Assembly: GCA_963772555.1 (NCBI GenBank)
Contig: CAVYXQ010000006.1
Span: 310,001 to 374,000, forward strand
DNA length: 64,000 nt
From: Roseiarcus sp963772555
Lineage (GTDB): Bacteria; Pseudomonadota; Alphaproteobacteria; Rhizobiales; Beijerinckiaceae
Direction of reading: 5' to 3'
Under the pieces are notes generated by a model. That model was not told the origin of the DNA and searched no databases. It saw only the letters and a program-made list of their open reading frames with translations. The translations under genes were made by a program, and so were the position numbers. Positions 1 to 8,751 of this stretch are shown here, one piece after another (position 1 is the stretch's first letter; the number at the start of each line of letters is the position of its first letter).

Positions 1-1
1 G

Positions 2-250
2 ACATTCGCCGAGTGCACCGCGGGCCTCTTCGACGGATTCCGGGTCGACAGGCACGGGCGCATCTGGGCCAGCACCGACGAGGGCGTCCATTGTCTCGAT
101 CGCGACGGGACAATCCTCGGCAAGATCCTCATCCCCGAGATCGTCGCCAATGTCACCTTCGGCGGGGCCAAGCGCAATCGTCTTTTCATCTGCGGCACGA
201 CATCGCTCTACTCCGTCCAGCTGATGACCAACGGATCGAAGCTCGGCTGA
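2..250 (+). CDS. SMP-30/gluconolactonase family protein, C-terminal part
   Basis: The 5' end lies outside the window; only the last 82 codons are seen, ending at TGA 248-250. The reading frame gives FRVDRHGRIWASTDEGVHC and later RLFICGTTSLYSV, the last blades of the six-bladed propeller typical of SMP-30/gluconolactonase/LRE proteins. Family members are metal-dependent lactonases that hydrolyse sugar lactones in the cytoplasm or periplasm. The substrate cannot be told from this fragment. The next gene starts 121 bases downstream on the same strand and is functionally unrelated. The family call is firm, the precise activity is not. Confidence 0.75.
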   Translation, partial: TFAECTAGLFDGFRVDRHGRIWASTDEGVHCLDRDGTILGKILIPEIVANVTFGGAKRNRLFICGTTSLYSVQLMTNGSKLG

Positions 251-371
251 TCGGGCTCGCAATTCGAAGCGGGAGCGGCGGGTCTTTCGCTCGAATTTCG
301 AACGGATTGAGCGAGGTCAATGCGCCGGGCGGCGCCTTGGGCTTTGCTCCCAGCAAGCCAGGAGAAGGACT

Positions 372-2181
372 GTGGACGAGCGCGTCAGGCCTGCCTATGC
401 CCTGCCTGCGAAGGCGGAGGTCGTCCCGCCGGCGCCCGGACGGGCGCTTCCGCCGTCGCTCGCGCCGGTGGAGCGCGAGAATGCGCTAGACCGTGCGGTG
501 CATGCGAATATCGCCGGTCTTTCGGGCGGTTTTTCGCCGATGGCGCTGGCGCTGGCGGCGACCGACTGGGGGTTGCATCTGGCGGCGTCGCCCGGACGTC
601 GGGCGGATCTCCTGATGGGCGCGCTTTCCGAGCAGGCGGCGCTGCTTCAGGAATTGCCGGGGACGGCCGTGGGAGGCGAGCCGTCGTCCCGGCGGAAGCG
701 CGCGGAGGACCGCCGCTTCCGCGCCGAGGAATGGCAGAACTGGCCGTTTTCGCTTTACGCCGATTCCTTCCTGGCGGCGGAGCGTTGCTGGGACGAAGCC
801 ACCTCGCAGATTCACGGAGCGACGCGCCATCATCTGGCGTTGCTGAATTTCGCCGGCCGCCAGGCGCTGGACTCTTTGGCTCCATCGAATTTTCTTCTGA
901 CGAATCCCGTCGCGCTGAAACAGACCCTGCGCGAGAAGGGGGTCAATCTCATTCGGGGCGCGATCAATTACGCAACCGACATCGGACGCCTGGCCCGCGG
1001 CGAACGGAGCGACGCCGAAAAGGCATTTAAGCCGGGGGACACGGTCGCCGTCACCAAAGGCGTCGTCGTCAGACGGACGAAACTCGCGGAGATCATCCAG
1101 TACAGTCCGACTACGGCGACGGTGCGGGCGGAGCCGGTAGTCATTACGCCTGCCTGGATCATGAAGTACTATATTCTGGACCTTAGCCCGCAAAACTCAC
1201 TCATTCGCCATCTCGTCGACAGCGGCTTGACCGTCTTCTGCATCTCCTGGCGCAATCCGACGGCGGACGACCGCGACATCGGCTTCGACGATTACCGAGC
1301 CGAGGGCGTGTCGGCAGCGATCGACGCGGCGCTCGCCATCTCCGGCGCATCCCGCGCGCACCTTGTCGGCTATTGCATCGGCGGCACGCTGGCGGCGATC
1401 GCTGCCGCGAGCATGGCCCGCGACAACGACGATCGCATTCAGTCGCTCACCCTGTTTGCGGCGCAGATGGATTTCGAGGACGGGGGCGAACTCAGGCTTT
1501 TCATCGACGAGAGCCAGCTTGCGCTCCTCGAAGATGTGATGTGGAAGCAAGGCACGCTCGAATCGAAGCAGATGGCCGGCACCTTCGACCTCATGCGTTC
1601 GAACGATCTCATCTGGTCGCGCGCCATTCATCACTATCTGATGGGCGAGCCGGGTCGGGTCGACGACCTGGCCGCCTGGTCGTCCGACGCCACCCGCATG
1701 CCCTACAAGATGCACAGCGAGTATCTGCGTGAACTCTACCTCGACAATGATCTCGCGGAAGGCCGATTCAGAACTCGAGGGTCAGTTGGTCGCGCTGCAA
1801 GACATCCGCGCGCCGATCTTCGTTGTCGCAGCGGAACGCGACCATGTCGCTCCCTGGCGCTCGGTGTTCAAGATTCATTTCTTGACGGATGCGGACATCA
1901 CTTTTGCGCTCGTCAACGGCGGCCACAACCGCGGGATCGTCGCGCCGCCGGGCCAGGGCGATCGTCATTTTCGCATCGCCACGACGGCGGCGAAGGATTC
2001 TCGCCCCGATCCCGAGGCTTGGGTCGCGGCGGCGGAATTGCGACAGGGATCCTGGTGGCCGGCCTGGTTCGACTGGCTGGCCGTCCATTCCAGCGGCAGG
2101 GTCGAGCCGCCGCCGCTAGGCTCTGTGGGCTCGGGCCTCGCGCCGCTTGGGCCAGCGCCCGGCGAATATGTTCGTCAATAA
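372..2181 (+). pseudogene. phaC: Class I poly(3-hydroxyalkanoate) synthase, frameshifted
   Basis: PHA synthase polymerises (R)-3-hydroxyacyl-CoA into storage polyester at the granule surface. The GTG start at 372 follows GGAGAAGG. The first frame carries the N-terminal PhaC domain and the lipase-like box GYCIGG with nucleophile Cys335 (codon 1374-1376). At about 1770 the homology moves to the next frame: it continues there as GQLVALQDIRAPIF, then AERDHVAPW (catalytic Asp) and GGHNRGI (catalytic His), ending at 2181. Removing one base in the stretch 1768-1774 restores one protein of about 602 residues. The catalytic triad is therefore split between frames. Without correction the first frame runs on as unrelated sequence to 2363. 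A single indel in an otherwise intact gene suggests a sequence error, but a real recent mutation cannot be excluded. Confidence 0.85.
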
Positions 2182-2359
2182 GCATCGCCTGGCGCACGTC
2201 AGGCTTTGACGCTCGGCGCGGTTTCGGCCTCTCGTGCGCCAGCACGTTGACGCTGGCGGAATTTGGGGTCGCCAGCCTCAATGTGCGAGACAATGTTCCA
2301 ATCGCAGGCGATCGATTGAGCGGCAAACTCTCGTCGCCCGTCTATAAGAAACAGGGAGG

Positions 2360-3247
2360 ATGAAATTGACGAGCAAGCCCAATCTCGGCGACGTGCTGCG
2401 GGCCGGCGAGTTCGTGGTCGCGCCGGGCATCCACGACATGATCGCCGCCGTCATCAGCAACAAAGTCGGGTTCGATTTCGTCTACGCGTCGGGGTTCTGG
2501 CTGACAGCGTCAGCCTATGGCCTGCCGGATGCGGGCATCGCCACCTATACGCAAATGCTCGATCGGGTATCGACCCTGACCCGCAGCGTGACAGCAGGCG
2601 TCATCGCCGACGCCGACACCGGCTATGGCGGGCTTCTCAACGTGCATCACACCGTGCGCGGCTACGAGGATGCGGGCGTGGTGGCGATTCAGATCGAAGA
2701 TCAGGAGTTTCCGAAGAAATGCGGGCATACGCCATACAAGCGCGTCGTGCCGATCGAGGACATGGTCGACAAGGTGAAGGTCGCATGCGAAGCGCGGCGA
2801 AACCCGGCGGGAATGGCGGTCATCGCCCGAACCGACGCGCGGCAGCCGGAAGGCTTCGAAGGGGCGCTCCGCCGCGGGCTGGCCTATGGCGAGGCCGGAG
2901 CGGACATCGTCTTCCTCGAGGCGCTGGAGAACGAAGCGGAAATGCGCGAGGCCTGCGCCCGCATCAGGAAGCCGATGATGGCCAACATGGCCGACGGCGG
3001 CAAGACGCCGATCCGCTCCAAGGCCGAGCTTGTATCGATCGGCTATGCGCTGGCGATCTTCCCCTCGATCACGGGACTCGCGTCGGCGTCGGCGATCGAA
3101 AAGGCGCTGGAGATTCTCAAATCCAAGGGAACCAGCGTGTCGTCGGAACTGCCGCTGTTCAATTTCAGCGAGTTCAATTCGCTGATCGGCTTCGAGGACG
3201 TCTGGGCGTTCGAGCGACGATGGGCCCGCAAGGAAAAAGAGGCCTGA
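2360..3247 (+). CDS. Isocitrate lyase/PEP mutase superfamily enzyme (methylisocitrate lyase-like)
   Basis: 295 residues starting at ATG 2360 after an AGGGAGG ribosome site. This superfamily of TIM-barrel enzymes makes or breaks C-C or C-P bonds next to a carboxylate. The sequence shows the metal-binding ADADTGYGG segment (residues 83-91, Asp84 and Asp86) and the active-site loop KKCGH (119-123, Cys121), which points to a lyase of the methylisocitrate, dimethylmalate or 2,3-dimethylmalate type rather than PEP mutase. The length matches PrpB-like lyases. No prpC or prpD lies next to it, so a role in the methylcitrate cycle is not supported by context, and oxaloacetate decarboxylase or carboxy-PEP mutase activity are alternatives. 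Confidence 0.8.
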   Translation: MKLTSKPNLGDVLRAGEFVVAPGIHDMIAAVISNKVGFDFVYASGFWLTASAYGLPDAGIATYTQMLDRVSTLTRSVTAGVIADADTGYGGLLNVHHTVRGYEDAGVVAIQIEDQEFPKKCGHTPYKRVVPIEDMVDKVKVACEARRNPAGMAVIARTDARQPEGFEGALRRGLAYGEAGADIVFLEALENEAEMREACARIRKPMMANMADGGKTPIRSKAELVSIGYALAIFPSITGLASASAIEKALEILKSKGTSVSSELPLFNFSEFNSLIGFEDVWAFERRWARKEKEA

Positions 3248-3580
3248 CGGGTCTCTCAGGGTTGGATTTCCCCCCCGACAATAAATCAGCCGGGAAAAAC
3301 GGATTTTGGGGCGGTTTTGCCGCCCGGGCAGGTTGAAGACGTGCAGTGGGTCAGCACGTTGGCCCCAGGCAGTTCCCTACCCGACCGAGCGGGGAACTAA
3401 TTTGCTCTTGCAGGAAAGAGTTCGCTCGGCAGAGGCGCGATCGGCGACGCCGCGGGCGGCAACGAATTGGCAATTTACAGCCCCTAACGTACGGGAAGGC
3501 GCCAGCGAGCAACCGCGTTCGACGAGGCAACTGACCGTCGGTTGCCTGATCCGGGCGCAGGGATCGATTGGGCGGCCCCA
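3248..3580. other. Intergenic region with no recognised gene
   Basis: About 330 bases between the lyase gene and the next plausible gene. I see no conserved reading frame, no RNA gene and no clear repeat. Short overlapping frames on both strands have no family resemblance. Confidence 0.5.
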
Positions 3581-4228
3581 ATGATGCAGTTCGACGTCAG
3601 CTTCAGGCAAAACGAGACCTACGAATGCGGCGCCGCGCTGCTCGTCGTCCTCGCCTGTCCGCCGGAAATCGCCGACGAAAGGCGCCTCGAGCTCCATCGG
3701 TCGTTGTGCGGCAAGGCGCTGCGGCTCGCTCATGACTGCGATCCGGACAATGGCGCGCCGATCATGGTCAAGCCGCAATACGTGTTCCGGGACCGCGAGA
3801 CGATCACCCGCGACCTACGCTACGTCGAGAAGCGACTTGGCGAAAGGATGGTTGCCGCCCGCATGGCGATTCCGTTGCTCCGCATGGGACTGCCCGGGAG
3901 CCCCCCTCTGCCGCGGGAAATCAAACGGCTCTCCATCAACGAATTGGCGCAGTACGTGCTCGAGGACGCGGGGCAGAAGGATACGACCAATGTCCAGCGG
4001 CGCTTCTGGGCGCCGAGCCGCCCTGTCATCCACCTGGCCGCGGCGGCCGCCATCGTCCACCAAATCCGCACCAAGGCCGGGCAACTCGTCGCCTTGGAAA
4101 GCCTTCTCATCAATCGCGCTCATATCCAGGCGGTCGTCAGGCTGGCCGAGGAACTGGAAAGGCTTATTGCCCGCAACCCAAAATTCCCGGTCAAGGCCGA
4201 GCAATTGATCCAATTCCGGTTGGGCTGA
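3581..4228 (+). CDS. Hypothetical protein, unknown family
   Basis: The frame is open from a TTG at 3542, but the ATG at 3581 (MMQFDVSFRQNE) is a more likely start; no strong ribosome site decides it. The product of about 215 residues has no signal peptide or membrane segment. It has an N-terminal mixed region with ECGAALLVV, a charged middle (RDLRYVEKRLGERMVAARM) and a helix-rich C-terminus (LVALESLLINRAHIQAVVRLAEELERL). Codon use is GC-rich at third positions, which supports a real gene. It lies at the edge of an accessory stretch carrying a ParB-domain remnant and small membrane proteins. I do not recognise the family and propose no function. Confidence 0.55.
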   Translation: MMQFDVSFRQNETYECGAALLVVLACPPEIADERRLELHRSLCGKALRLAHDCDPDNGAPIMVKPQYVFRDRETITRDLRYVEKRLGERMVAARMAIPLLRMGLPGSPPLPREIKRLSINELAQYVLEDAGQKDTTNVQRRFWAPSRPVIHLAAAAAIVHQIRTKAGQLVALESLLINRAHIQAVVRLAEELERLIARNPKFPVKAEQLIQFRLG

Positions 4229-4397
4229 CCGGGGTCATTTTTTTCTTCCGTTTCTGCCGTCGAGACCGGACCGGAGGATGAGCATACTCAGGGCAACGCT
4301 GGTCCGAATACGCCATTGGGGCCGCCGGCGTCGAGGATATCCAAACCAATGCCCGCGACTTTCGTCTCGGTCGAAGTTGCAGTCGTCTGGCCGACCG

Positions 4398-4541
4398 GGG
4401 CTATCGATAACCTACCTTCCGCCGGATCGGTTGAAGCCGGATCCCGGAAACGCGGGGCCGCGCAGCGCCAGGCAGATTCGCCAGATCGCCGACAGCATCG
4501 CGACGTTCAGGTTCAACGTCCCGATTCTTGTCGACGGCGAT
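4398..4541 (+). pseudogene. ParB-like nuclease domain remnant
   Basis: In one frame this stretch reads YLPPDRLKPDPGNAG followed by RQIRQIADSIATFRFNVPI and LVDGD. This is the start of a ParB/Spo0J-like N-terminal domain of the kind found in front of DNA adenine methylases on phages and mobile elements (family pattern: LKPxxxNxRxHSxxQIxxIAxSIxxFGFxxPILVD). The following GHGR-type motif is missing and the frame becomes unrelated sequence, so this is a 5' fragment. It suggests the 3.3-7 kb stretch includes the remains of a mobile element. Confidence 0.5.
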
Positions 4542-4726
4542 CTCAGGGGAGCTTCGCGAAACTTTGGCGCAGTTTTCCAGGCTTTATTCGCCGCCCTGCG
4601 CAACTCCTGCAATATTTCAGGTCGCCTCGGCCTGCGGGTCCTACGACGGCGGGGCGATCGTCAACGCGTTTAACCGAGAGGGCGGGCTTTCGAGCATTGC
4701 TCGCGCTTGGGAAAGGGTTGCCGCCA

Positions 4727-5146
4727 ATGCAGCGTCTGGCCTTCCTGTCGCACTTTGTTCTGTGCCTCGCCATCGCCGCGATTGCGTGGTTCGCCTATCT
4801 TAATGGCGTCTTCGCCAATGTCTGGGCGAACGACCAGAGCATGATGACCTCGGTCATCGCGCTGGTGTTTCTCGGCACGGCGGTGTGGCTCGGCTGGCAG
4901 GCGTGGCGCGTCGACGCCGCCGATCCCTCCTTCGGCCACCTCGCCGAGCGTCTTCTCCCCATGCTCGGACTGTTCGGCACCGCTTTCGGCTTGAGCCTTC
5001 AGGCCAAGGCGCTCGCCGCCGGCGGGGCCGGCTTCACCCCGCTCGCGACCTCGCTCTATTGCACCGCCTGCGGGGTGCTTGCCGCGGCTCTGGTGGCTGT
5101 CATGACCTTCAATCTCGAGGCTGGGATCAGGAGGGCTCAGCGGTGA
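4727..5146 (+). CDS. MotA/TolQ/ExbB-like proton channel protein
   Basis: ATG 4727 begins MQRLAFLSHFVLCLAIAAI; the frame is open further upstream, but that part is not protein-like. The 139-residue product has about four hydrophobic segments: 6-28, 40-62, 75-95 and 108-130. Two regions match TolQ/ExbB/MotA channel proteins: LGLFGTAFG (family GLLGTVxG) and ATSLYCTACGVLAA followed by an Asn (family ATALxTTxxGLxxA...N). It lacks the large cytoplasmic domain of true ExbB, so it is a minimal form. Its stop overlaps the GTG of the next gene, which looks like the matching ExbD/TolR partner, indicating translational coupling. A proton-driven stator in the inner membrane is inferred; what it powers is unknown. 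Confidence 0.6.
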   Translation: MQRLAFLSHFVLCLAIAAIAWFAYLNGVFANVWANDQSMMTSVIALVFLGTAVWLGWQAWRVDAADPSFGHLAERLLPMLGLFGTAFGLSLQAKALAAGGAGFTPLATSLYCTACGVLAAALVAVMTFNLEAGIRRAQR

Positions 5147-5760
5147 CCGACCGCTCCCCCGTCTGGATCGGCCTGTGCGATATGGCGCTTGCCGTTCTCG
5201 CCGTGGTCATCGTCGCCGTCAATCCGCCGAAACCAGCAAGCGGCGTCGAGATGAAGGCGGAATTCCTGGCGACGATCGAGTGGGATAAGGACATCGACGC
5301 CGACGCCGACATTCACATGATGACCCCTCACAGAAAGCCGGTGTTCTACGCCTCACGCGACGTCGGCTGCGCCACGCTCGATCGCGACAGCCGCGGCTTC
5401 ATGGACAATTGGATCGCGCTCGCGGACGGCTCAACCGTCAAAGTCGACAGCGACAAGGAAACGATTGCGATCCGCTGCATTGAGCCCGGCCACTATGACC
5501 TTGCGGCCAACCTCTACGCCTATCGGGTGAATTCGCTCAATCAACCCGACCGCAAAGACCTGGGGCTGAAAGTGCACGTCGAAATCCTCGGGCTCAACCC
5601 CACCGTTCGCGTTCTTTTCGCCAAGGACATGGTCCTCAACCGGGTCGGCGAGACGGTCAATTGGGCCTCGTTCGATATGGACCGGACCGGCCACATAACG
5701 TTGGTCGATCCGCCTTTGACCCCGATCTCGGCGACCTATCAGAAGCTGGACCAGACATGA
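5143..5760 (+). CDS. ExbD/TolR-like single-span membrane protein
   Basis: The start is GTG 5143, overlapping the previous stop (GTGA). The 205-residue product opens with a short cytoplasmic tail, then one membrane segment, WIGLCDMALAVLAVVIVAV, in which Asp13 lies at the start of the helix as in the proton-carrying Asp of ExbD, TolR and MotB. The remaining roughly 175 residues should face the periplasm; they contain an acidic DKDIDADADIHMM stretch and two Cys (DVGCATL and AIRCIEPG) that could form a disulfide. There is no OmpA-like peptidoglycan domain, so this is not MotB. It is translationally coupled on both sides (ATGA with the next gene). ExbD-like is inferred from topology, the Asp and the neighbour. 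Confidence 0.5.
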   Translation: MTDRSPVWIGLCDMALAVLAVVIVAVNPPKPASGVEMKAEFLATIEWDKDIDADADIHMMTPHRKPVFYASRDVGCATLDRDSRGFMDNWIALADGSTVKVDSDKETIAIRCIEPGHYDLAANLYAYRVNSLNQPDRKDLGLKVHVEILGLNPTVRVLFAKDMVLNRVGETVNWASFDMDRTGHITLVDPPLTPISATYQKLDQT

Positions 5761-6284
5761 GCCCCTACCTCAACTTCGTCGTCAGCTTCGGCGGGCTTCT
5801 GGCGCTCATGTGCGTCATTGCGGCCTGGCTGTTCCGCACCGCCTCGGCGCCGCTCTCAGCCAAGATCCTCATCCCCACACTCGCCGTCGGGCTCGGCTGC
5901 TATGCGCCCTTCGCGGTCAGCGGGATGATGGGCTTTCCTGTCGCCGTGAGCATCCGCGGGCTTCCCGACCATGCCGAGCTGGTGGCCTTCGTTGCCCACG
6001 ACCAGGACAAGATGGTCGATCTCTGGCTACGCGACGGCGACGCTTCGGCCGGCTCGGCTCAGGCTGTTCCTCGCGCCTATGAGACCGCCCTCACGCCGGG
6101 CATGAAACAGACGCTGCGCGAGGCGGCGGAGACGTTGGCGCGTGGCGGACGCGCAGAGCTCAAGAAAGAGGGTCGGGCTCGACCCAAAAACTCCGGCGGC
6201 GACAGGCTCGGCATCGGCAACGACGATCAGCGGATCTACGAGCTGGACCAGAGCGCTTTGAACGCCTTGCCGCCGAAGGACTGA
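5757..6284 (+). CDS. Membrane protein, third gene of the ExbB/ExbD-like operon
   Basis: The ATG at 5757 overlaps the upstream stop (ATGA). The 175-residue product starts with two or three hydrophobic helices (FVVSFGGLLALMCVIAAWLF, then ILIPTLAVGLGCYAPFAVSGMMGF), followed by a soluble region from about residue 65. That region is hydrophilic and ends in a Lys/Arg-rich stretch and NDDQRIYELDQ. I do not recognise a family. Tight coupling to the two stator-like genes suggests the three proteins form one membrane complex. No TonB, Tol or flagellar gene is nearby. Confidence 0.55.
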   Translation: MSPYLNFVVSFGGLLALMCVIAAWLFRTASAPLSAKILIPTLAVGLGCYAPFAVSGMMGFPVAVSIRGLPDHAELVAFVAHDQDKMVDLWLRDGDASAGSAQAVPRAYETALTPGMKQTLREAAETLARGGRAELKKEGRARPKNSGGDRLGIGNDDQRIYELDQSALNALPPKD

Positions 6285-6435
6285 GCCGGTTTTTTTGTAA
6301 GAGGCGAATTCCCGGGCAGCCGAGTCTGTCGTCATGACCGGAACTGACCCGGCGATCAAAGCGGTTCGGTTCCCGGTTTCTTGGAATCCATTCAGCTGGA
6401 TCGAAACGCCGTTTTCCAAATCTGCCAGCCTGGAT

Positions 6436-6454
6436 GGCCGGGTCAAGCCCGGCC
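6436..6454. repeat. Short intergenic palindrome (hairpin)
   Basis: Perfect 7-base arms GGCCGGG and CCCGGCC flank the loop TCAAG. The surrounding sequence (tggatggccgggtcaagcc) is the type of dispersed intergenic palindrome often seen in alphaproteobacterial genomes. It lies between the membrane-protein operon and the next gene and could also terminate transcription, though no T-run follows. Confidence 0.6.
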
Positions 6455-6529
6455 ACGACGATCGGAAGAATGCCCAGAAATTTGACCCGCTTAGGGTTTT
6501 TCTCTCGCAAGCCATGGAGGGCTCGCATC

Positions 6530-6931
6530 ATGGTGAAGGTCGCAATTTCTGTCCTCGCTCTCGCACTGACGGGAGGCCCCGCGCTCGCCATGGGGAATGA
6601 GACGCCGCAATCGTTGGCGGAGCTTTTCGCCCCTATCGCCAACGGCGGCTGCATCGCCGTCAAGAAGGTGCGGGCTGCGACTTCCTTCGTCCAGCTGACG
6701 CCCGAGCAATTCCAATTCGTCCGAGCCTTCTGGATGGCGATCCCGCCGTTGAGCCGCGAATTGCCCCCGGGGGACAAGGCGTTCCGCGCACGAGACCGCG
6801 ATGGCGACACTGTCTTCGGCCTCTACGACGATGACCAAATCTGTTCGATCGTCCCGGCGCCTGACTGGCTTCAGCATATCATCGACGAGGTCGGCACGGG
6901 CGACGTCGGCAAGCGCGGCAGCGACCTGTGA
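6530..6931 (+). CDS. Small exported hypothetical protein
   Basis: ATG 6530 follows GGAGGG. The 133-residue product has a clear Sec signal peptide, MVKVAISVLALALTGGPALA, with AxA cleavage after about residue 20. The mature part has two Cys (GGCIAVKK and DQICSIV) that may pair, and a segment with acidic DRDGD and YDDDQ. No membrane helix remains after cleavage, so it is probably periplasmic. I do not recognise the family. It follows the stator-like operon by about 250 bases including a palindrome and may be independently transcribed. Confidence 0.55.
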   Translation: MVKVAISVLALALTGGPALAMGNETPQSLAELFAPIANGGCIAVKKVRAATSFVQLTPEQFQFVRAFWMAIPPLSRELPPGDKAFRARDRDGDTVFGLYDDDQICSIVPAPDWLQHIIDEVGTGDVGKRGSDL

Positions 6932-7013
6932 CATCCGACATCGGCGGTGATCGCGCCGCGAGCGGGCCTCGACGCCGCGCTCAGGGCGACGCACGATCGA
7001 ATAGTTTAGCAGG

Positions 7014-7297
7014 CCTCCCATTCCAATGGTGCTGGCGGTTCTTGCGGGTCGGGCCGAAAAAAAGCGACAAATCTTCATCTATGGCGTGCTGCTGTCGCCG
7101 ATTTCGCTTCTGCCATGGGCGCTCGGGTTTGCCGGGCCGATCTATGGAGCGACATCGGCGCTCTCCGCCGGAACGATGGTCTCGTTTGCGTGGAATGTGC
7201 GAAAGAGGCCCGAGGCAGATCGGCGGCCGGCTCGTCGTTTGTTCGGTTTCTCGATAGCTTGTTCGCGCTGTTTGCGACGCTATTGACTGAGCATTGG
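7014..7297 (+). pseudogene. ctaB: Protoheme IX farnesyltransferase fragment
   Basis: The frame PIPMVLAVLAG, then RQIFIYGVLLSPISLLPWAL and GFAGPIYGA, is the C-terminal quarter of CtaB/CyoE heme O synthase (UbiA family). After RRLFGFSI the homology continues in another frame as SLFALFATLLTEHW. The missing material around 7255 is more than one base, so this is real decay rather than a one-base error. The N-terminal three quarters, including the DxxxD prenyl-diphosphate motifs, are absent. It is a non-functional fragment; no cytochrome oxidase genes lie nearby. Confidence 0.7.
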
Positions 7298-7519
7298 ACG
7301 TCAATAGGGATGGACTTGACCGTCCTTCTCGGGAATGGCACCGGACATATGAGGTATCGAGGGTGAGAAGGCCGCGGCTGGTGGACGTGAAGCGCTGCGG
7401 CCTTGACGCCAAGCCCGGAACAGGCAGAGCGTCCTTTGACGGACTTGGCGTCGAACCGCCCCGTCCCTGCGGTGCGCGAGTGGGCGTGAGGGCAAGAGAT
7501 TGAACCGAATGTTTTTGTC

Positions 7520-8140
7520 ATGACCGCCTCGAAGCAACCCCTGCGCGTCGGAATCGGCGGGCCGGTCGGCTCGGGCAAGACGGCGCTGATGGAGCAGCTG
7601 TGCAAGCGCCTGAGTCCCACGCTCGACATCGCCGCCATCACCAACGACATCTACACCAAGGAGGACGCGCGCATTCTCGTCGAGGCCGGCGCGCTGCCGG
7701 CCGAGCGCATCATGGGCGTCGAGACCGGCGGCTGTCCGCATACCGCCATCCGCGAGGACGCCTCGATCAACCTCGCCGCCGTCGCCGACATGCGCAGGCG
7801 CTTTCCCGGGCTCGACGTCATCCTGATCGAATCGGGCGGCGATAACCTCGCCGCCACCTTCTCGCCGGAGCTCGCCGATCTGACGATCTATGTCATCGAC
7901 GTCTCCGGCGGCGAGAAAATCCCGCGCAAAGGCGGCCCCGGCATCACCCGCTCCGACCTCCTCGTCATCAACAAGATCGACCTCGCCCCTTACGTCGGCG
8001 CCTCGCTCGACGTCATGGCCCGCGACGCCGCGGCGATGCGCAAGGCGCGGCCCTTCGTCATGACCAACATGAAGACCGGCGAAGGCGTCGACCGGGTGAT
8101 TGCGTTTTTGCGCGAGAAGGGCGGGCTCAACGTCGGCTGA
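7520..8140 (+). CDS. ureG: Urease accessory GTPase UreG
   Basis: 206 residues, the normal UreG length. UreG is a SIMIBI-class GTPase that, with UreE, UreF and UreD/H, delivers nickel to apo-urease in the cytoplasm. The P-loop GGPVGSGKT occupies residues 13-21, the metal-binding CPH triad is Cys72-Pro73-His74 in GGCPHTAIRED, ESGGDNL follows, and the guanine-specificity NKID motif is present. It starts at ATG 7520 without a strong ribosome site. No other urease gene is in the window: upstream is a ctaB fragment and downstream a YCII-like gene. It is either the detached end of a ure operon or works with genes elsewhere. Confidence 0.95.
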   Translation: MTASKQPLRVGIGGPVGSGKTALMEQLCKRLSPTLDIAAITNDIYTKEDARILVEAGALPAERIMGVETGGCPHTAIREDASINLAAVADMRRRFPGLDVILIESGGDNLAATFSPELADLTIYVIDVSGGEKIPRKGGPGITRSDLLVINKIDLAPYVGASLDVMARDAAAMRKARPFVMTNMKTGEGVDRVIAFLREKGGLNVG

Positions 8141-8409
8141 AGCCGCTGTCTCGCCTTCCCCTCGTGGTGGAAGAGCCTGCACACGGCGACATTCCCTCCC
8201 GGGGGGTGTCGTTGCGGTGCAACGACGGATGGGGGCGCGATGGCTTGCGTTCAACAACCGAAGGCGATGCGCCGTCCTTACGGCGCGATAGCCTCGAGAG
8301 TTGTCGCGGGGAAAGAACCCGCCTACAAAACCGCCGCCGAGCCATCTCCCATTCCGGGTCGGCTCGGCCGCCAGTGTTTCTCGCTTCTGGCAGCAGGGAG
8401 AGCGATCTG

Positions 8410-8751
8410 ATGAAGAAGTTCCTTGTCCTGTACATGGCCAACTCAGCCGAGTTCGAGAGGATGATGCAAAACTCCACTCCGGAGCAGCAAAAGAAAGGGA
8501 TGGAGGCCTGGATGAAGTGGATGGGCGACAACCAGGCGTCGCTCGTCGATGGCGGGGCGCCGCTCGGAAAAACCAAGCGGGTCGACGCGAAAGGGGCCTC
8601 GGACGCGAAAAACGACATCGGAGGCTATTCGGTCGTGCAGGCCAACTCGGCCGACGCGGCGACGAAGATCATCGGCAAGGACCATCCGCACCTGCAAATG
8701 CCCGGCGCCTGGGTGGAGGTCATCGAGATCATGCCGATGCCCGGGATATGA
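8410..8751 (+). CDS. YCII-related domain protein
   Basis: ATG 8410 follows GGGAG. The 113-residue product (MKKFLVLYMANSAEFERMM...) fits the YCII/DGPF-like alpha-beta barrel fold: a first strand FLVLYMA, a helical middle with MEAWMKWMGD, the segment LVDGGAPLGKT, and a last strand AWVEVIEIMP. Many family members are small cytoplasmic proteins of unknown role, often encoded near ECF sigma factors; no sigma factor gene is seen here. Length fits the family. Function is unassigned. Confidence 0.7.
   Translation: MKKFLVLYMANSAEFERMMQNSTPEQQKKGMEAWMKWMGDNQASLVDGGAPLGKTKRVDAKGASDAKNDIGGYSVVQANSADAATKIIGKDHPHLQMPGAWVEVIEIMPMPGI

Noticed and set aside
3248..7300. A complete prophage around the ExbB-like genes
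   Set aside because: No integrase, terminase, capsid, portal or lysis gene is present; only one ParB-domain fragment hints at a mobile origin.
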